DNA of 64,000 nucleotides, taken from Warburgia ugandensis (taxonomy: Eukaryota; Streptophyta; Magnoliopsida; Canellales; Canellaceae). The stretch spans positions 41,872,057-41,936,056 of the forward strand of contig CP141137.1 of assembly GCA_035236585.1 (NCBI GenBank). Reading direction: 5' to 3'. The notes beneath the pieces are model-generated. The model worked only from the letters and a program-made list of their open reading frames with translations. It was not told where the DNA came from and searched no databases. Shown here in pieces: positions 23,019-34,732 of this stretch (the stretch's first letter is position 1; each line of letters starts with the position of its first letter). A program made the position numbers and the translations under genes.

Positions 23019-24600
23019 TGTGATACCTAGGGTTATACACAATAATAAAACACCAATTTTTAAAATGTTAGGATCACTGTTTTAAAATTTGATTTTAAAA
23101 TCAACTAAAGACAAAAACTCTAGTAAAAAGCGTTCATTTCCAAAATCCCAGGAGTCATACAACCACAAAATCATGGATTTAGTTGTGAAATGATATTTCC
23201 ATTTCTATTGAAAATCTGATAAAGTCTCCTCTGTATTTTGGACCATTGCATATAATCCATGCGATATAACCATACCTGATCAAATACAATAAACATAAAC
23301 ACACCACATAAGAGACTCAATCTCCATGCATATCCATTGGGATCATTTACAAATATTGATAAACCATAACCTTAATATTAGAGTAAAAATAAAAAAGAAC
23401 AACAATATTTGCTAGGGTCATAATGTAAATCACACACCTATGCAGTCCATAAATAAAGACTAAAGTAAGGTTTTGAACAAACCATTTCCATTCCTAAAAT
23501 CTCCTCTATACATTGCTGAAGGCTACCATCACCTTCTCCTGCTCTGTTAGTATGTCGAACCTGCTGCCTGTCTCTGTATCAAAGGCATTGCAAACCAAAG
23601 CAATGCCTTAGTAAGCAATCACTTGTGTAAGTGACCACATTTAGTGTCAACTAAAGAATATGTAGTGTGATGTATAAAGATTAGGGTTTCTGATAAAGCT
23701 CATGGATATGAAACATTCATATAAAAAGCTGAATCATCAAATATAAAAAATGAAACAATGCAAGACTAATAAGGAGTTAGACTACAAAATCGATGAGTAT
23801 GCGTCGTCGCACTGTAATTGCATCTAGGTATAACCATCCAGAGATGCCTGTAACTACATGTGCATACAAAATAAGTGCATGGATCGCTATGTTGTAGTGA
23901 TAACCACTTCAGGGTATAAACCACTGCCGTTCACCGTCAACACCAAAATGGGAGAATAGTGTCTACTGAGGCATGGGAGTCGGTCAAATGTGTGTGGGTG
24001 GCTTGTCCATGATTACCACAAATAGCATACAGTTGCTCAATATTAGGACGGTCTCTATAATCTGTTAACTCAGAGGATGGGTGGCCAACCCTAATACCCT
24101 CTTAGCTTAGCATCCACCAAGCAGAAACACCCCTCCTAAATCAACAAAAACATAAAATCAAGTATCAGAAATCCATGCATAATAATCATCGATAAAATTA
24201 AGTAAATAAGGTATTTTTGTGGATTAATAATCATGCATTGAAAATTCATGTATAACATCCTCAAATAATCCAAATCGATGCAGCATACAATGTATTAAGA
24301 ATAGAGCATTCATTTAAATAAAAAAGATAGTATAAACATCGACAACATATGTTGAATAATAATCTAAAGAGAATCACAAGGTTAGCATACATATCCATGC
24401 ATCAAACTATCCATGTGAATAAGGCCGTCAAGTGAACAATCATGATTTATAAAGTCATAGGAATACTAAATGTAGTCACCTACTTCAGATGAAGAACCAT
24501 TTGTCTATACCTCTCAAATCAGTTGGACTCCAAATTTAGCTCAGTCCACTATAGTCCCATCACCTGGATACATATCACATCTAGGTCACACTTGGAATCC
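23019..24600 (-). repeat. Chromovirus-type LTR fragment, minus orientation
   Basis: Begins on the plus strand TGTGATACCTAGGG, like 15939, and shares with it GCATTGCAAACCAAAGCAAT (23584) and GGGTGGCCAACCCTA (24079). It ends where element A LTR homology resumes at about 24600. It is shorter than the 15939-18537 copy, so its high-coordinate end is truncated. Confidence 0.6.
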
Positions 24601-26756
24601 AAATTATCTAAAACTAAATTAGAAACTTTCTAGACTAACCTAAGATGCAAAACAAGTAACTATTAAAATCTAAACTTAAGTTAAGCAAAGAATTAAACAA
24701 CAATTTAGACATGAACTTCAATCACCATGTGCATGACCATGAAAGTGTGCATATGGTTCATGGAGTGAAAGATGGCTAGAAATTATGAATTAAAAGCCAA
24801 CTAATATGCAAACTAATCAAAGCACTCACTAACTAGCTAACAATCTAAATGTTTTCCTAAGATTTGAAGCAAACAAAGTATATGGATTATTGGACATCGC
24901 ACATGAAACATGAGATGAAAAATTCAAGTAACATGTTGTATATGAAATTGCACATGAGATGAAAAATTCCAGAAACATGGTGCATATGAAACTCTAATCA
25001 ATTAGGGCATGAGAAAAGCAAATTAGCATGCACTTTTCATGGATTATAACACTCACAATTTACTGCTAGAATTGCTAGTGCACATGTACATAGAGAACAA
25101 AGCTGAAAATTGCGCTCTCTTCTTAAACAAGATCTCAACTTCAAATCAAAGATTAGACATACTCCAATGATCCGAATCTAAACTCAGATGTCATACATGT
25201 GAATTCAAGAGAAAAAATCAAAGAGAAAGATGTTGAAAAGAAAAGAACAAGCAAATAGACAAGGGAAAATAAGGTGATCAGAGCAAGAATAAGAGAACAT
25301 TAAGAGGAAAAAAAAGAAGATTCAAATAATGTTTCTCTTGTTTATCACTACCAGAGAAAAGGTAAATTGGATCTTGAAGGATTAATCAAGAAAAACTAGA
25401 GAAATAAAAGCAAGATTCAAGGAAAACTATAATGGAATTATGCATAAGGAAGTAAATCAAAGAACCACAGACATCAGCAAGGAAGCAAAACAACAAAGCA
25501 ATCCAATGAAAGTAAGGTACTAAAACAAAGCACCAAACTAGAATTGAAGTGCAAGAAGAAAGGAAAAGACTTGAATGAGGAATGCTTGAAACACCAAAGA
25601 GAGGCTACGGCTACTGGTTGTATAGGGCATGGAACTCCTTTCTTGTATTCATAATGATTTAAGTTTCCAACTTTTCTAAAATTCTAGCCTAAGGAAGATA
25701 AGAAAGGAGTGATAAGGCTTAGGAAAGAGATAATATCTAGTATGATGAGATTTAGCGAGTAGGTAGAGAATTGGGGTGAAGCATGGACAACTAAGGAAAG
25801 AGGCAAGGTGGGAGGTGCCACTTTTTTAGGGTGGTGTACCTTGTATAAAAGAAAGAGGAAAGTTAAGGAAGAGAGAAAAAGATGGAGAAATGGAATAGGA
25901 AGGGAGGTGGATAGATGGAATGGAGGTGGAGGGTGGAATTCTAGGACAACCAAAGGAGGCACCACTTTTTTAGGGTGAGGCTCTTGCCCTTTGGTTTATG
26001 CATTGGAAACCCTATGAAAAGGGAGAAAGGAAAAGAAAGAAAAATGGAAAGAGAAAGATTGGGACAAGAGATGAGTTCTTTCTTGATTGGTCCACTTATG
26101 CATATCTTACAAATATCCTTTTAATTATCCCTTGAAATTCACTATTTTATCATGGATAATTGCTTGAAATCTTCATCCAATCTTTTGACTCCATGTGGCA
26201 TGGCTCTCATGTGGCTTGGTGGCTCACTTTAATGACTTAATGCTTGATGTCTTGAGTAGCTAAATACCTTGGTTTCAAGGTTTGAATGGTCTTGCTTCCT
26301 TAAGTTTCCTTATTAGACTAGGAAACTTCATGCATGGCACTAATTCTCATTCAAAGTTGGTAGAATTGTATGGCTTTTTGTACGAGCCCATTTTAGTCAC
26401 CTTTAATGCTTCCAAATGCTTCCTTGGGCTTCATTTTCTTACCTTAAGATGATCTTGAACCTTGATTGAGCTTTGAAATGATGAAATTTAGGTCTGCAGC
26501 CCTCTTTTGATCTTGATCTTCAAATATGATCTTTCTTGATCTTGACCATTGGATCATCTTCTCACACCTACAAAAGAGTAAAAACTGTAATTAAATCCTT
26601 AAAATTATGATTATTCACATACTTACTTTGAATTTATTTCTGAACCTACAAAATATCAAACTTTTGAATCATCCAAAAAACCCTAGAATAATGCCTATAA
26701 TTTATAACACATGGACTACTAATTGGTACTTGTTATACAAAATTGAGCACTTATCA
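24601..26756 (-). repeat. Element A 3' LTR, main piece
   Basis: Aligns with about 35130-37390 of the 5' LTR: ACCTAAGATGCAAAACAAGT, ACATGAACTTCAATCACCAT and TTCATGGAGTGAAAGATGGC occur in both. It begins on the minus strand TGATAAGTGCTCAATTTTG at 26756. About 320 bp equivalent to 34810-35130 is missing at the join with the inserted LTRs. Confidence 0.85.
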
Positions 26757-28400
26757 CACCACCATTTTCTAGTTTGAAGAAAAATATAGAAAATATTATG
26801 AAAACAAAAATGGTAACCATTTTTGTAGGTACTTACGATTGCATTTAGTATATGCAATATGCCTTTAGACCTCTAGGTTATAGCTACAAGTTAAGTCCTG
26901 TGAGCATTTGTAGTGAATATGCCACAAAATTTTATAAGGCTAAGTCCTTTATTTATCTCAGAGAATTATCATCCATTAGTAATCTACTATCTTTAACAAC
27001 TTTATAAAGATGAATGAAAAATTCTACACGTTACCCACACACCAAAGCCATTTTACTATAATTATTTCTTGGTGTGCAGTGTGTGTACATGCTACATAAT
27101 TCTGGACCTTTAAATAAATATGCTTCTATTCCATTATAAAGATGTCTTAACCTCAAATCTTCATTGGCACACACTCATAAATAAAGCTCTTAGAGAAAAG
27201 GGTCAAACAACATTCACTCACTATGTGACCGAATCTTTCAAGACTGATGGTTCACATAATCTCTTTTAAGCACAAATGAGACAAAGAATTGTGATCCCTA
27301 AGAATGGAGGCCATTACCAAGATCATTGGAAGTTGTTCACCTTAATTCCTTCTTATTTATATCCTCATTAAGGCTATCTTCCACCTCAAGATTAGTAGGT
27401 CTTTAGATAGGATGGAATGTAGGCTTAGGAATGGTTTTGAAAGAAAGGGTAAAAGGATTCAAAGTTTCAAACCTAAGTAGAGGTCTTCAATTGATTTTGG
27501 ACAATTTTTATTTTGATTACATTAAAGTGAACATAATTTTTGTTTTTCCTTTCTCTTCTTAAGTTATTATTATTATTATTATTATTTGTCTAAATTTTCA
27601 TTGTATTACTTTTTTTTCTTTGAGGGAAAGGCTTTTCTATGTAAATACTTCACTTCTTAGATTTTTATCCTTTTTCTACCATCTCTACTCATTTTAAAAT
27701 GATATGTAATGGATATTTAATTGGTTTCTAGGCTAAAGTAAATGTGGTTGTGAAAAGAAAAGGCTTACCAAGAGGCTCAATGTGTCTAACTAATGGTATA
27801 ATATACTAGGTAAGCTTTATGTCTCTGGGCTATAATAAGGATGGCCTATATAATTTTCTAGGTTTCTTAAAAGCCTATCAGATTCAATAAACGTTTAGGA
27901 AACAAAGTTAATACTCCTTTTGTTTCTTGGTAGTTCATCAAAACAAAGAACATTGGGATCTTTAAAATATATATATGATGAAAAAAATATGAAATTCATT
28001 ATAATCCCTTAGAAAGCTGATAGTTACTAATACCCACCAAGTATATAGGTCTCCACCTTAGGGTCTCTAAGTAATAACTATCTATTAGTCTAGACTATCG
28101 ATTGTTGTGTAATTGTGTTATGAGATTTAACTTTCATAAAACACTTCAAGACATGAATAAAATGCAAAATTAACCATATACATTTCTATTAAAAAGTTAA
28201 ACTAGGAGAAATACAAAGCTTCAAAAAAATCCAATTCTCATCACAGTAAAGGAACTTTGACCTTAAAACTCAAAAAAACTTTTGTTTTTAAATACAAGAA
28301 AACTAAAAAATCTCATGCACATCTACCCCCTTAAACATTGCCCCTAATGTTTTGAAACATAGAACCCTACATGATAAATAGGTGTGTAGAACAATGAGAT
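26757..28400 (-). other. Element A 3' non-coding region and polypurine tract
   Basis: The purine-rich GAAAATGGTGGTG (minus strand, about 26769-26757) abuts the LTR start and serves as the polypurine tract. Near 28325-28362 the minus strand has AACATTAGGGGCAATGTTTA followed by AGGGGGT, the signature that follows integrase in Athila/Tat elements and also seen at 57816-57855 in element E. The rest is AT-rich and has no supported gene. Confidence 0.65.
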
Positions 28401-28699
28401 TCTCTAAAAACCTTAGGTTGCCTCCTAGTAAGTGCTAAGTTTAACATCTTCAGCTAGACGTACAATGCTATGATGAAAGCAATGATGAATACTAGTACTT
28501 GGGAACATGCTAAGGTGGGTCATGGTATGTAGGTTCCTCTAACAATATCTTCTCTACTTCATAGTTGACCCACTCTAGATAGGGTTTCAACCTTTACCCA
28601 TTGACTTAGGAAATCTCTCCATCCTTTTGTCTCTCGACAGCCTCATGAGGATAGACAGTACATATTATGTAGGGTCTAGTCCAATGAGATCAAAGTTTT

Positions 28700-29620
28700 C
28701 CATGGAATAGATGCAATATATAATTACACGAGGACCTTTTGTCCTGGGGTGAAGGACTTTTATAGGATGTGTCTATCATGATTGCTTTCCATGCGGTCTT
28801 TGTATGTCATGGTTGACTTATATGCATCTTTCCTAAGATCATCTAACACATTGAGTTGGAGTTTCCTATGGGTTCTAATAGTATCTAGGTTAAAATTGAG
28901 CTTTTTAATGGCCCAATATGCTTTATACTCAAGTTATATTAGGAGGTGACAAGCCTTTCCATATAGAAAGCAATAGGATGACATGCCTATAGGAGTCTTG
29001 TCTACAGTCTGATAGGCCCATAAAGCATCATTAAGTCTCAAAGACCAGTCTTTTTAATTTAAATTAACTATCTTTTCTAAAATTTACTTTATCTCTCTAT
29101 TTGACACTTCTACTTGTCTACTAGTTTGAGGATGATAAGGGGTAGCTATCTTATGAGTAACATCATATCTTTTCATTAAGTTCTCAAACACTCTATTATA
29201 AAAGTGTTCATTCCCATCGATAATAATGGCCTTATTAGTACCAAAGTGACAAATATATTTTCCTTCAAGAACTTGATCACCACCTTGTGGTCATTGGTCT
29301 ATCCACTTAGACACATAGTCCACTCCCACAAGGATGTACAAATAACCAAAAGAGTTAGAAAAATATCCCATAAAATCAATGCCCAAAACATCAAAAGGCT
29401 TAATGATAAAAATGTGGTTTAAGTGCATCATATTTCTTTTTCATATGCTCCCTAACTATTGACATCTAGCACATGCTATGTAGTAAGCATGTGAATCTTG
29501 AAAATGGTAGGCCAATAAGAACCACATTGCAAAATCTTTCCAACTGTCTTTCTAGAATTGAAATGGCCCCTGCATGCATGGTCACAACAAAAGGAAATGA
29601 TTTTCTAATATTCACTATCT
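28700..29620 (-). pseudogene. Element A integrase
   Basis: Integrase inserts the cDNA copy into host DNA. Minus strand, with stops and shifts. The zinc-binding N-terminus includes GHFNSRKTVGKILQCG and YWPTIFK (about 29570-29500). The catalytic core includes FDVLGIDFMGYF (first Asp near 29380), IIIDGNEHF (second Asp near 29213) and TPYHPQTSRQVEVSNREI (Glu near 29115). After it come [18 protein letters not shown] and YGKACHLL (about 29050-28950). The order and spacing are those of Ty3/gypsy integrase, with the PYHPQTS-QVEVSNREIK block typical of the Athila/Tat group. No chromodomain is seen. Confidence 0.85.
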
Positions 29621-29899
29621 GGTATGCATCTCTTAATGACTTGATTGGACATAAACAAGAATAGATCATCCTATGTAAAGTGTTTTACCTTAGCAATGAA
29701 TCTTTTCCTATCTTATTTTGACCAATGATTAAGCATTTGACTTGTGGCAAGATAATTAACAATATTTACATACCAAGGCAATTGAAAAATGTGCAACAAT
29801 TGTTTGTCTGGAAAGTTTCTATTATAGGCACATTCTTGCTAGTAGACACTACAACTATTCTAGATAATTAGTGTGCTACAACATTTTTGGAACCTTTCT

Positions 29900-31000
29900 T
29901 ATCCCAAATTTCTAAATCAAAATCTTATAGCAATAGTATCCATTAGATTACACATTATTTCAAATGGTGCACTCCAATCCAGCAATTAAATAATAGGCAT
30001 AGAAGTTAGTTCAACCGTTCGGTGCTCAAATTCTTTCATGCAATCATCATCAAAGTAAAAATTTGCCTCCTTCGTAAGTAAATTACATAGGGGCTTAGAA
30101 ATTTTACTAAAATCCTTGATGAATCATCTATAAAAACCAGCATGGCCTAAAATGAGTAGATTTCCTTCACTTTCCTTAAAGGAAGAAGGTTAGAGATTAA
30201 ATCCACTTTGGATTTATCTACTTTTATACCATTGTGTGATGTGATGTGGCTTAGAACAATGCCATTTTGAACAATGAAATGACATCTCCCCTAGTTTAAC
30301 ATTAAATTCTTTTCCTAACATCTAACAATAACTAACTTTAACTGGTGTAGGCATTTATCAAATGACCAATCAAACACTAAAAAATCATCCATAAACACTT
30401 CTAAGAATCTATCCACCATATTAGAGAATATGCTTAACATACACCTCTAAAAAGTGGCTACAACATTACAAAGTCTGAAAGGCATACGACGATAGACAAA
30501 GATTTCGAAAGGATAGGTGAAGGTAGTCTTCTCTTAGTCCTCAGGTGTTATGAGGATTTGTTTATAGCCAGAATATCCATCAATAAAGGGTAGAGGAAAG
30601 TGGTCTTTTCTTGTGACCGAGTTTAGTTTTTGGTAATGTATACAAACTCTCCACTTGATGGTCATGCAAGAGGGGACTAACTCATTATCCTCTTTTTAGA
30701 TTATTGTGACTTTGGACATTTTGGGGACAACCTGAATTGGGTTGACCCAAGTGCTGTTAGTTATAGGGTAAATGACACCACCATTTAGGATTTTAAGTAC
30801 TTTATCTCTCATAACGTCTTTCATATTAGGGTTTAGTCTCTTTTGAGTTTCCTTAGATGGTTTAATATTTTCTTCTAAATGAATTCTATGTATACACATA
30901 GCAGGGCTAATCCCTTCTATGTCCACTATGGTCCACCATAACGCTATCTTATGTTCTTTGAAAACATCAAGAAGTTTACCTTCCTATTCTTTATCTAGTA
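29900..31000 (-). pseudogene. Element A reverse transcriptase and RNase H remnant
   Basis: Minus strand. RT begins at the IEGISPAMCIHRI block (about 30920) and continues through GVIYPITNSTWVNPIQVV-K. The catalytic motif region reads FLEVFMDDFLVF (about 30405-30370), then FDKCLHQLK. The connection domain has HAGFYR-FIKDFSKISKPL (about 30150-30100). RNase H beyond about 30050 is poor and probably partly deleted before the integrase finger. The protein would copy element RNA into DNA; internal stops make this copy inactive. Confidence 0.82.
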
Positions 31001-31153
31001 GATCTAAAACTATGATTATAGGAAAGATTCATCAGGTCCTAAGTAAGAATATTTTAGATTTTCAAGTAATAGCTTAAGGACTAGGGTAGGTGGTTTTTCT
31101 ACAGATGGTATTGGGACAGAATTTGAAGGAGGAAGAGGTTTCGCTTGAGGTCC

Positions 31154-31780
31154 TCATGTGGAGGTATTCATTATAAGTGCCACATCTAGGAGATTATTTA
31201 CCCCTTTAATGGATTTGTCTACATCAAGGTCACAATTAAAGTGTGTGAGACATGCCTCAAGAGTGTCTAGAATAGATGATGGTGTATTAGCATCTTGAAT
31301 TATACATTCAATTAAATTTACTACACAGGAATCATCTAGGTCTAGATGTTGATGATTAGCATTAAAAAGCTTGATCTTGACTTTCATATTATCAAAGGAC
31401 AATTTTATTACACCATTTCTATAGTTGATGATGGCATTGGACATTGCCAAGAATGGACGTCCAAGAATGACCAGTATCTAACTATTGGGTTCTGACATAG
31501 GCTGGGTAAATAGGATAATAAAATCTACAAGAAAGTAAAGCTGGTCCACTTGTATCAGAGCATCCTCAACCATACCACGTTGAATCTTTACTAATCTATC
31601 TTCTAACAACAAAGTGGTATTGGTTGGCTTAAGGTTATTAAGCCCTAGTTGCTCATAAAAAGAAAATGGTAACAACTTAACACTAACCCCTAAATCTAAT
31701 AGTGCCCTATCAATGACTTAGTTTCCAACAACACAAGAAATGGTAGGACAATCTAGATCTCTAAACTTAGAGGGGTTTGG
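31154..31780 (-). pseudogene. Element A protease region
   Basis: The aspartic-protease region of Ty3/gypsy polyproteins: minus-strand LLPFSFYEQLGLNNLKPT (about 31675-31620), then LVKIQRGMVEDALIQVDQLYF and VDFIIL. The catalytic D(T/S)G would lie just upstream, where the frame is broken and reads with a change (about 31720-31690). The linker towards RT follows at 31450-31154 (for example ACLTHFNCDLDVDKSIKGVN). It would cut Gag-Pol; decayed here. Confidence 0.75.
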
Positions 31781-31899
31781 TGTTGGATTGAAGAGCTCAC
31801 CTGCTTGGTGAGGAAGGATTTCTTTTATACATTAAGCTTTTGCTTTTGTGTGTATAGCTCTTTAAGAAACTTGGCATAAGTTGGGATGCCTTTAATAGC

Positions 31900-33545
31900 A
31901 TTGAGTAATGGAATATTTATTTGCACATGTTTAAACACATCCATTTTCTCATTGAAATTTGTTCCCTTCTTTGCGTTGTTTAGTAACTAAGGGAATGGGG
32001 GCCCTTTAGGCACATAAGGTGCCTCCACTATAGGCTCAGATGGAGTAGGAGATTTCTATCTTTTCTCTTTCTCTTGTGTTTTAGCTAGTTTGTTCTCCTC
32101 TAGTATTTCCTCAGTCTACCCTAGCTTGTTATCCACCTGATAGCATGTGGTCTACTTGAACTTGACCCTCATTCAAACTATTCCTTAGGGTTTGGGATAG
32201 GCTGATTAGGAAACTTTCCATTTCCTCTATCACTCAAAGTAGCTGACAAATGGCCAATTTGCATTTCTAATTGGGAAATAGCTTGAGAATTGACATTGTT
32301 GCTCTGTCTACTCTCATTAATGTCTTGTTTAGTTTTATCTTGGTATTTTAAAGTTTTTTCCATAAATAATTGCATCATTTCCTCAAAGGTTAGTTTCTTT
32401 GGTTGATGAGGGGATTGAAAACTAGGTGACTGCTGGGGAGTGAAGTCCTAGGAAGTTTTGTGTAGTAGGGTGCATAGATGGACCTCCCTGGTAATTGTTA
32501 TTAAACCATGAAAAATTAAGATGCATAACCCATACTAAATTATTAGGTCTCATAGTAAGGATTATTGTTAAGATTGCAATATGGATTCATTGCATTCGCT
32601 TATTCTAAAAGATATTCTATGTACACTCTATTAGATAGACATGCTATGGCCAAGTGTGTTAGGCTAGAACAAATAGCACAAACATCCTATGGAGGCTTAG
32701 TGGATGCATTAGCAGCCATGTAGGCATTTATTCTCTGGAACATACTTTTAACCTTGTCCATTTTTTCAATCAAGGAGTTGAGCTTATATGACATATCTGA
32801 GGTCACACGTATTTCATACACCCTCCTTTCTTTTGTGGTTGGGTATTTTTTTCTCTTATTAGAATAGTCCCATTACTAGGAATTAATAGCTAAAGTTTGA
32901 AAAAATTCCTACGCCTTTGTTTCATTTTTTAGCATGAGGGCCACTTTAATAGATGCATCTACCATTTGTCTATTTTTAGGTATTAAACTTGCTACCATTT
33001 TTCAAAACCATGGTGGGGACACTTCTGCAGCAATTCATTCCACCTTTCCTAGCATTCATAATATTGTTCATCATCTCTTTGCTAGAAATTAATGATCTCT
33101 CTACAAAGGTCATTAGTCTTATGGACGGGGAAGAATTTGTTTAGACACTTCCTACACAACTGATCCAATGTGGCAATGGAATGGCCCTCTAAAGAATTCA
33201 ACCATGGTCTGGCCTTATCTTTCAATGAGAAGGGAAATAACTTAAGTCTAATAGAATCATCCAAAATATTTCAGAATATGAATGTAGCACAAATATTAAT
33301 GAATTCCTTGATATGTAGGTATGGATCCTCTCTCCCTCTCTCTCTAGACCCTAAAATGTTGTGCATAACTCCAAAGTTTAAGTTCAAAGTGGTCTGCATT
33401 AGTGGGGCATTTAACTTGAGTGGCACATAGAAATCTCTTATGGCCTTGTGCTCAACTATAGCTTGTGGGTCTACCATCAGGCTAGGAATTTAATTTCTCA
33501 CACCTTGCCTATGGATACATTCAATCTTGGGATCTAATGGTAATA
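31900..33545 (-). pseudogene. Element A gag
   Basis: Minus strand. Blocks in order: REDPYLHIKEFINICATF (about 33330-33275), IRLKLFPFSLKDKARPWLNS (about 33255-33195), HSIATLDQLCRKCLNKFFP, and a zinc finger CAICSSLTHLAIAC (about 32685-32640, C-x2-C-x4-H-x4-C). A helical stretch then ends in GKFPNQPIPNPKE (32180), and a gag-protease linker contains IPLLNAIK and PTYAKFLKELY (about 31905-31850). The same zinc finger and linker occur in element B, so the two are related. The region between gag and the PBS (33550-34710) is AT-rich leader with no recognised gene. Confidence 0.85.
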
Positions 33546-34710
33546 ACTCAGTGTTTTGAGATCAACAACCTTACATGAACTATAATGAAAACCTATCCAA
33601 ATGATGTAGCCTAAATCTAAATGTGACTCCTAACTCTATATGATGCAAAATCAATTATAGAGGTTCACTATCGAGTGGATTTGATAATCTTTGTTACTCT
33701 ATAGGGTGGCAACTTTTAGACTTAAATCTAGATAGCTCCTCCTTTTATCTAGGCTTGACTAGTACTTACCATTTAGATTCTGCTCTAAAGTGTTTAATAC
33801 AATTCTCATGGAAGGAGGCGTTTAGATCTCAATAACCATTAATAAAAGCATGGAAAAATAATTTGGATTTTAGATACTCACTATAACTACGATGCTTAGA
33901 AGCCACTCGAGTGACAATAGATCTCCTCCTTCTAAAAGATCCTTACAAGGTCGATACCATAAGTCTCTTACTATTTGATTTTAAATTAAGCTTTTAAGGG
34001 GTGGGATCACAAACATACAAGGAATTGATTTGATTACCTGGGTGGGCGAAGGATTTAGTGGTGAAATACAATCTTTATCCTTATGAGGGTTCTTTTAAGG
34101 TCCTTACTACCGATGTGTTCCATCCATCATAAACTAGTAAACAAGGAAAGGAAACTAATGACCACCTATACGCTATCTAATAGTAAACTTTGTTAAATAC
34201 GTGAAATCTAATGTAATAACCCTAAGTAAGATGCAATACATATAATGAATGACCCTAAATTATATGAATTACACTGCCAACCAATATGCAAACTACATTG
34301 AATGCAACTACACCAAGAAAATAAAAGAGTGAGACAAGCTTATAGTGGGGTTTCTTATGAAGATTAGGTGTGGGCTACCATAGCCAACACTTGTCTAGTA
34401 TTATTACAACCCATTTAAAATGAAAGAAATAATTTCCAATTACTATGGGGCCTCACTACAAGTTCACTTAAAAACCCAAATATAAGAAAGCAAGGACATT
34501 TGAATTAAGTAGATGAAGCTTTGACCCACAAGATTGCAGCTGCTCCTTTTGCCAAGTTTCCCTCACACAAAATAAGGAAAGATGCTCAATTTGAGAGGAA
34601 TTAGAAAAATATGCTAGAATGATGCAAAAACCCTAATCTAATGCAACCTAAACTAAAACTAGAGATAAACAATCTAAGCAAAGATCCAACCAAAAATCCA
34701 TTGTGATTTC

Positions 34711-34732
34711 CTAGCAACAACACTAACAAATT
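34711..34732 (-). other. Element A primer-binding site
   Basis: Minus-strand TTTGTTAGTGTTGTTGCTAG follows the LTR end CTACACCA. It is a decayed form of the TTTTGGCGCCGTTGCCGGG-type site that follows Athila/Tat LTRs. The elements B (39567-39589) and E (56087-56105) sites are the same type. Confidence 0.7.
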
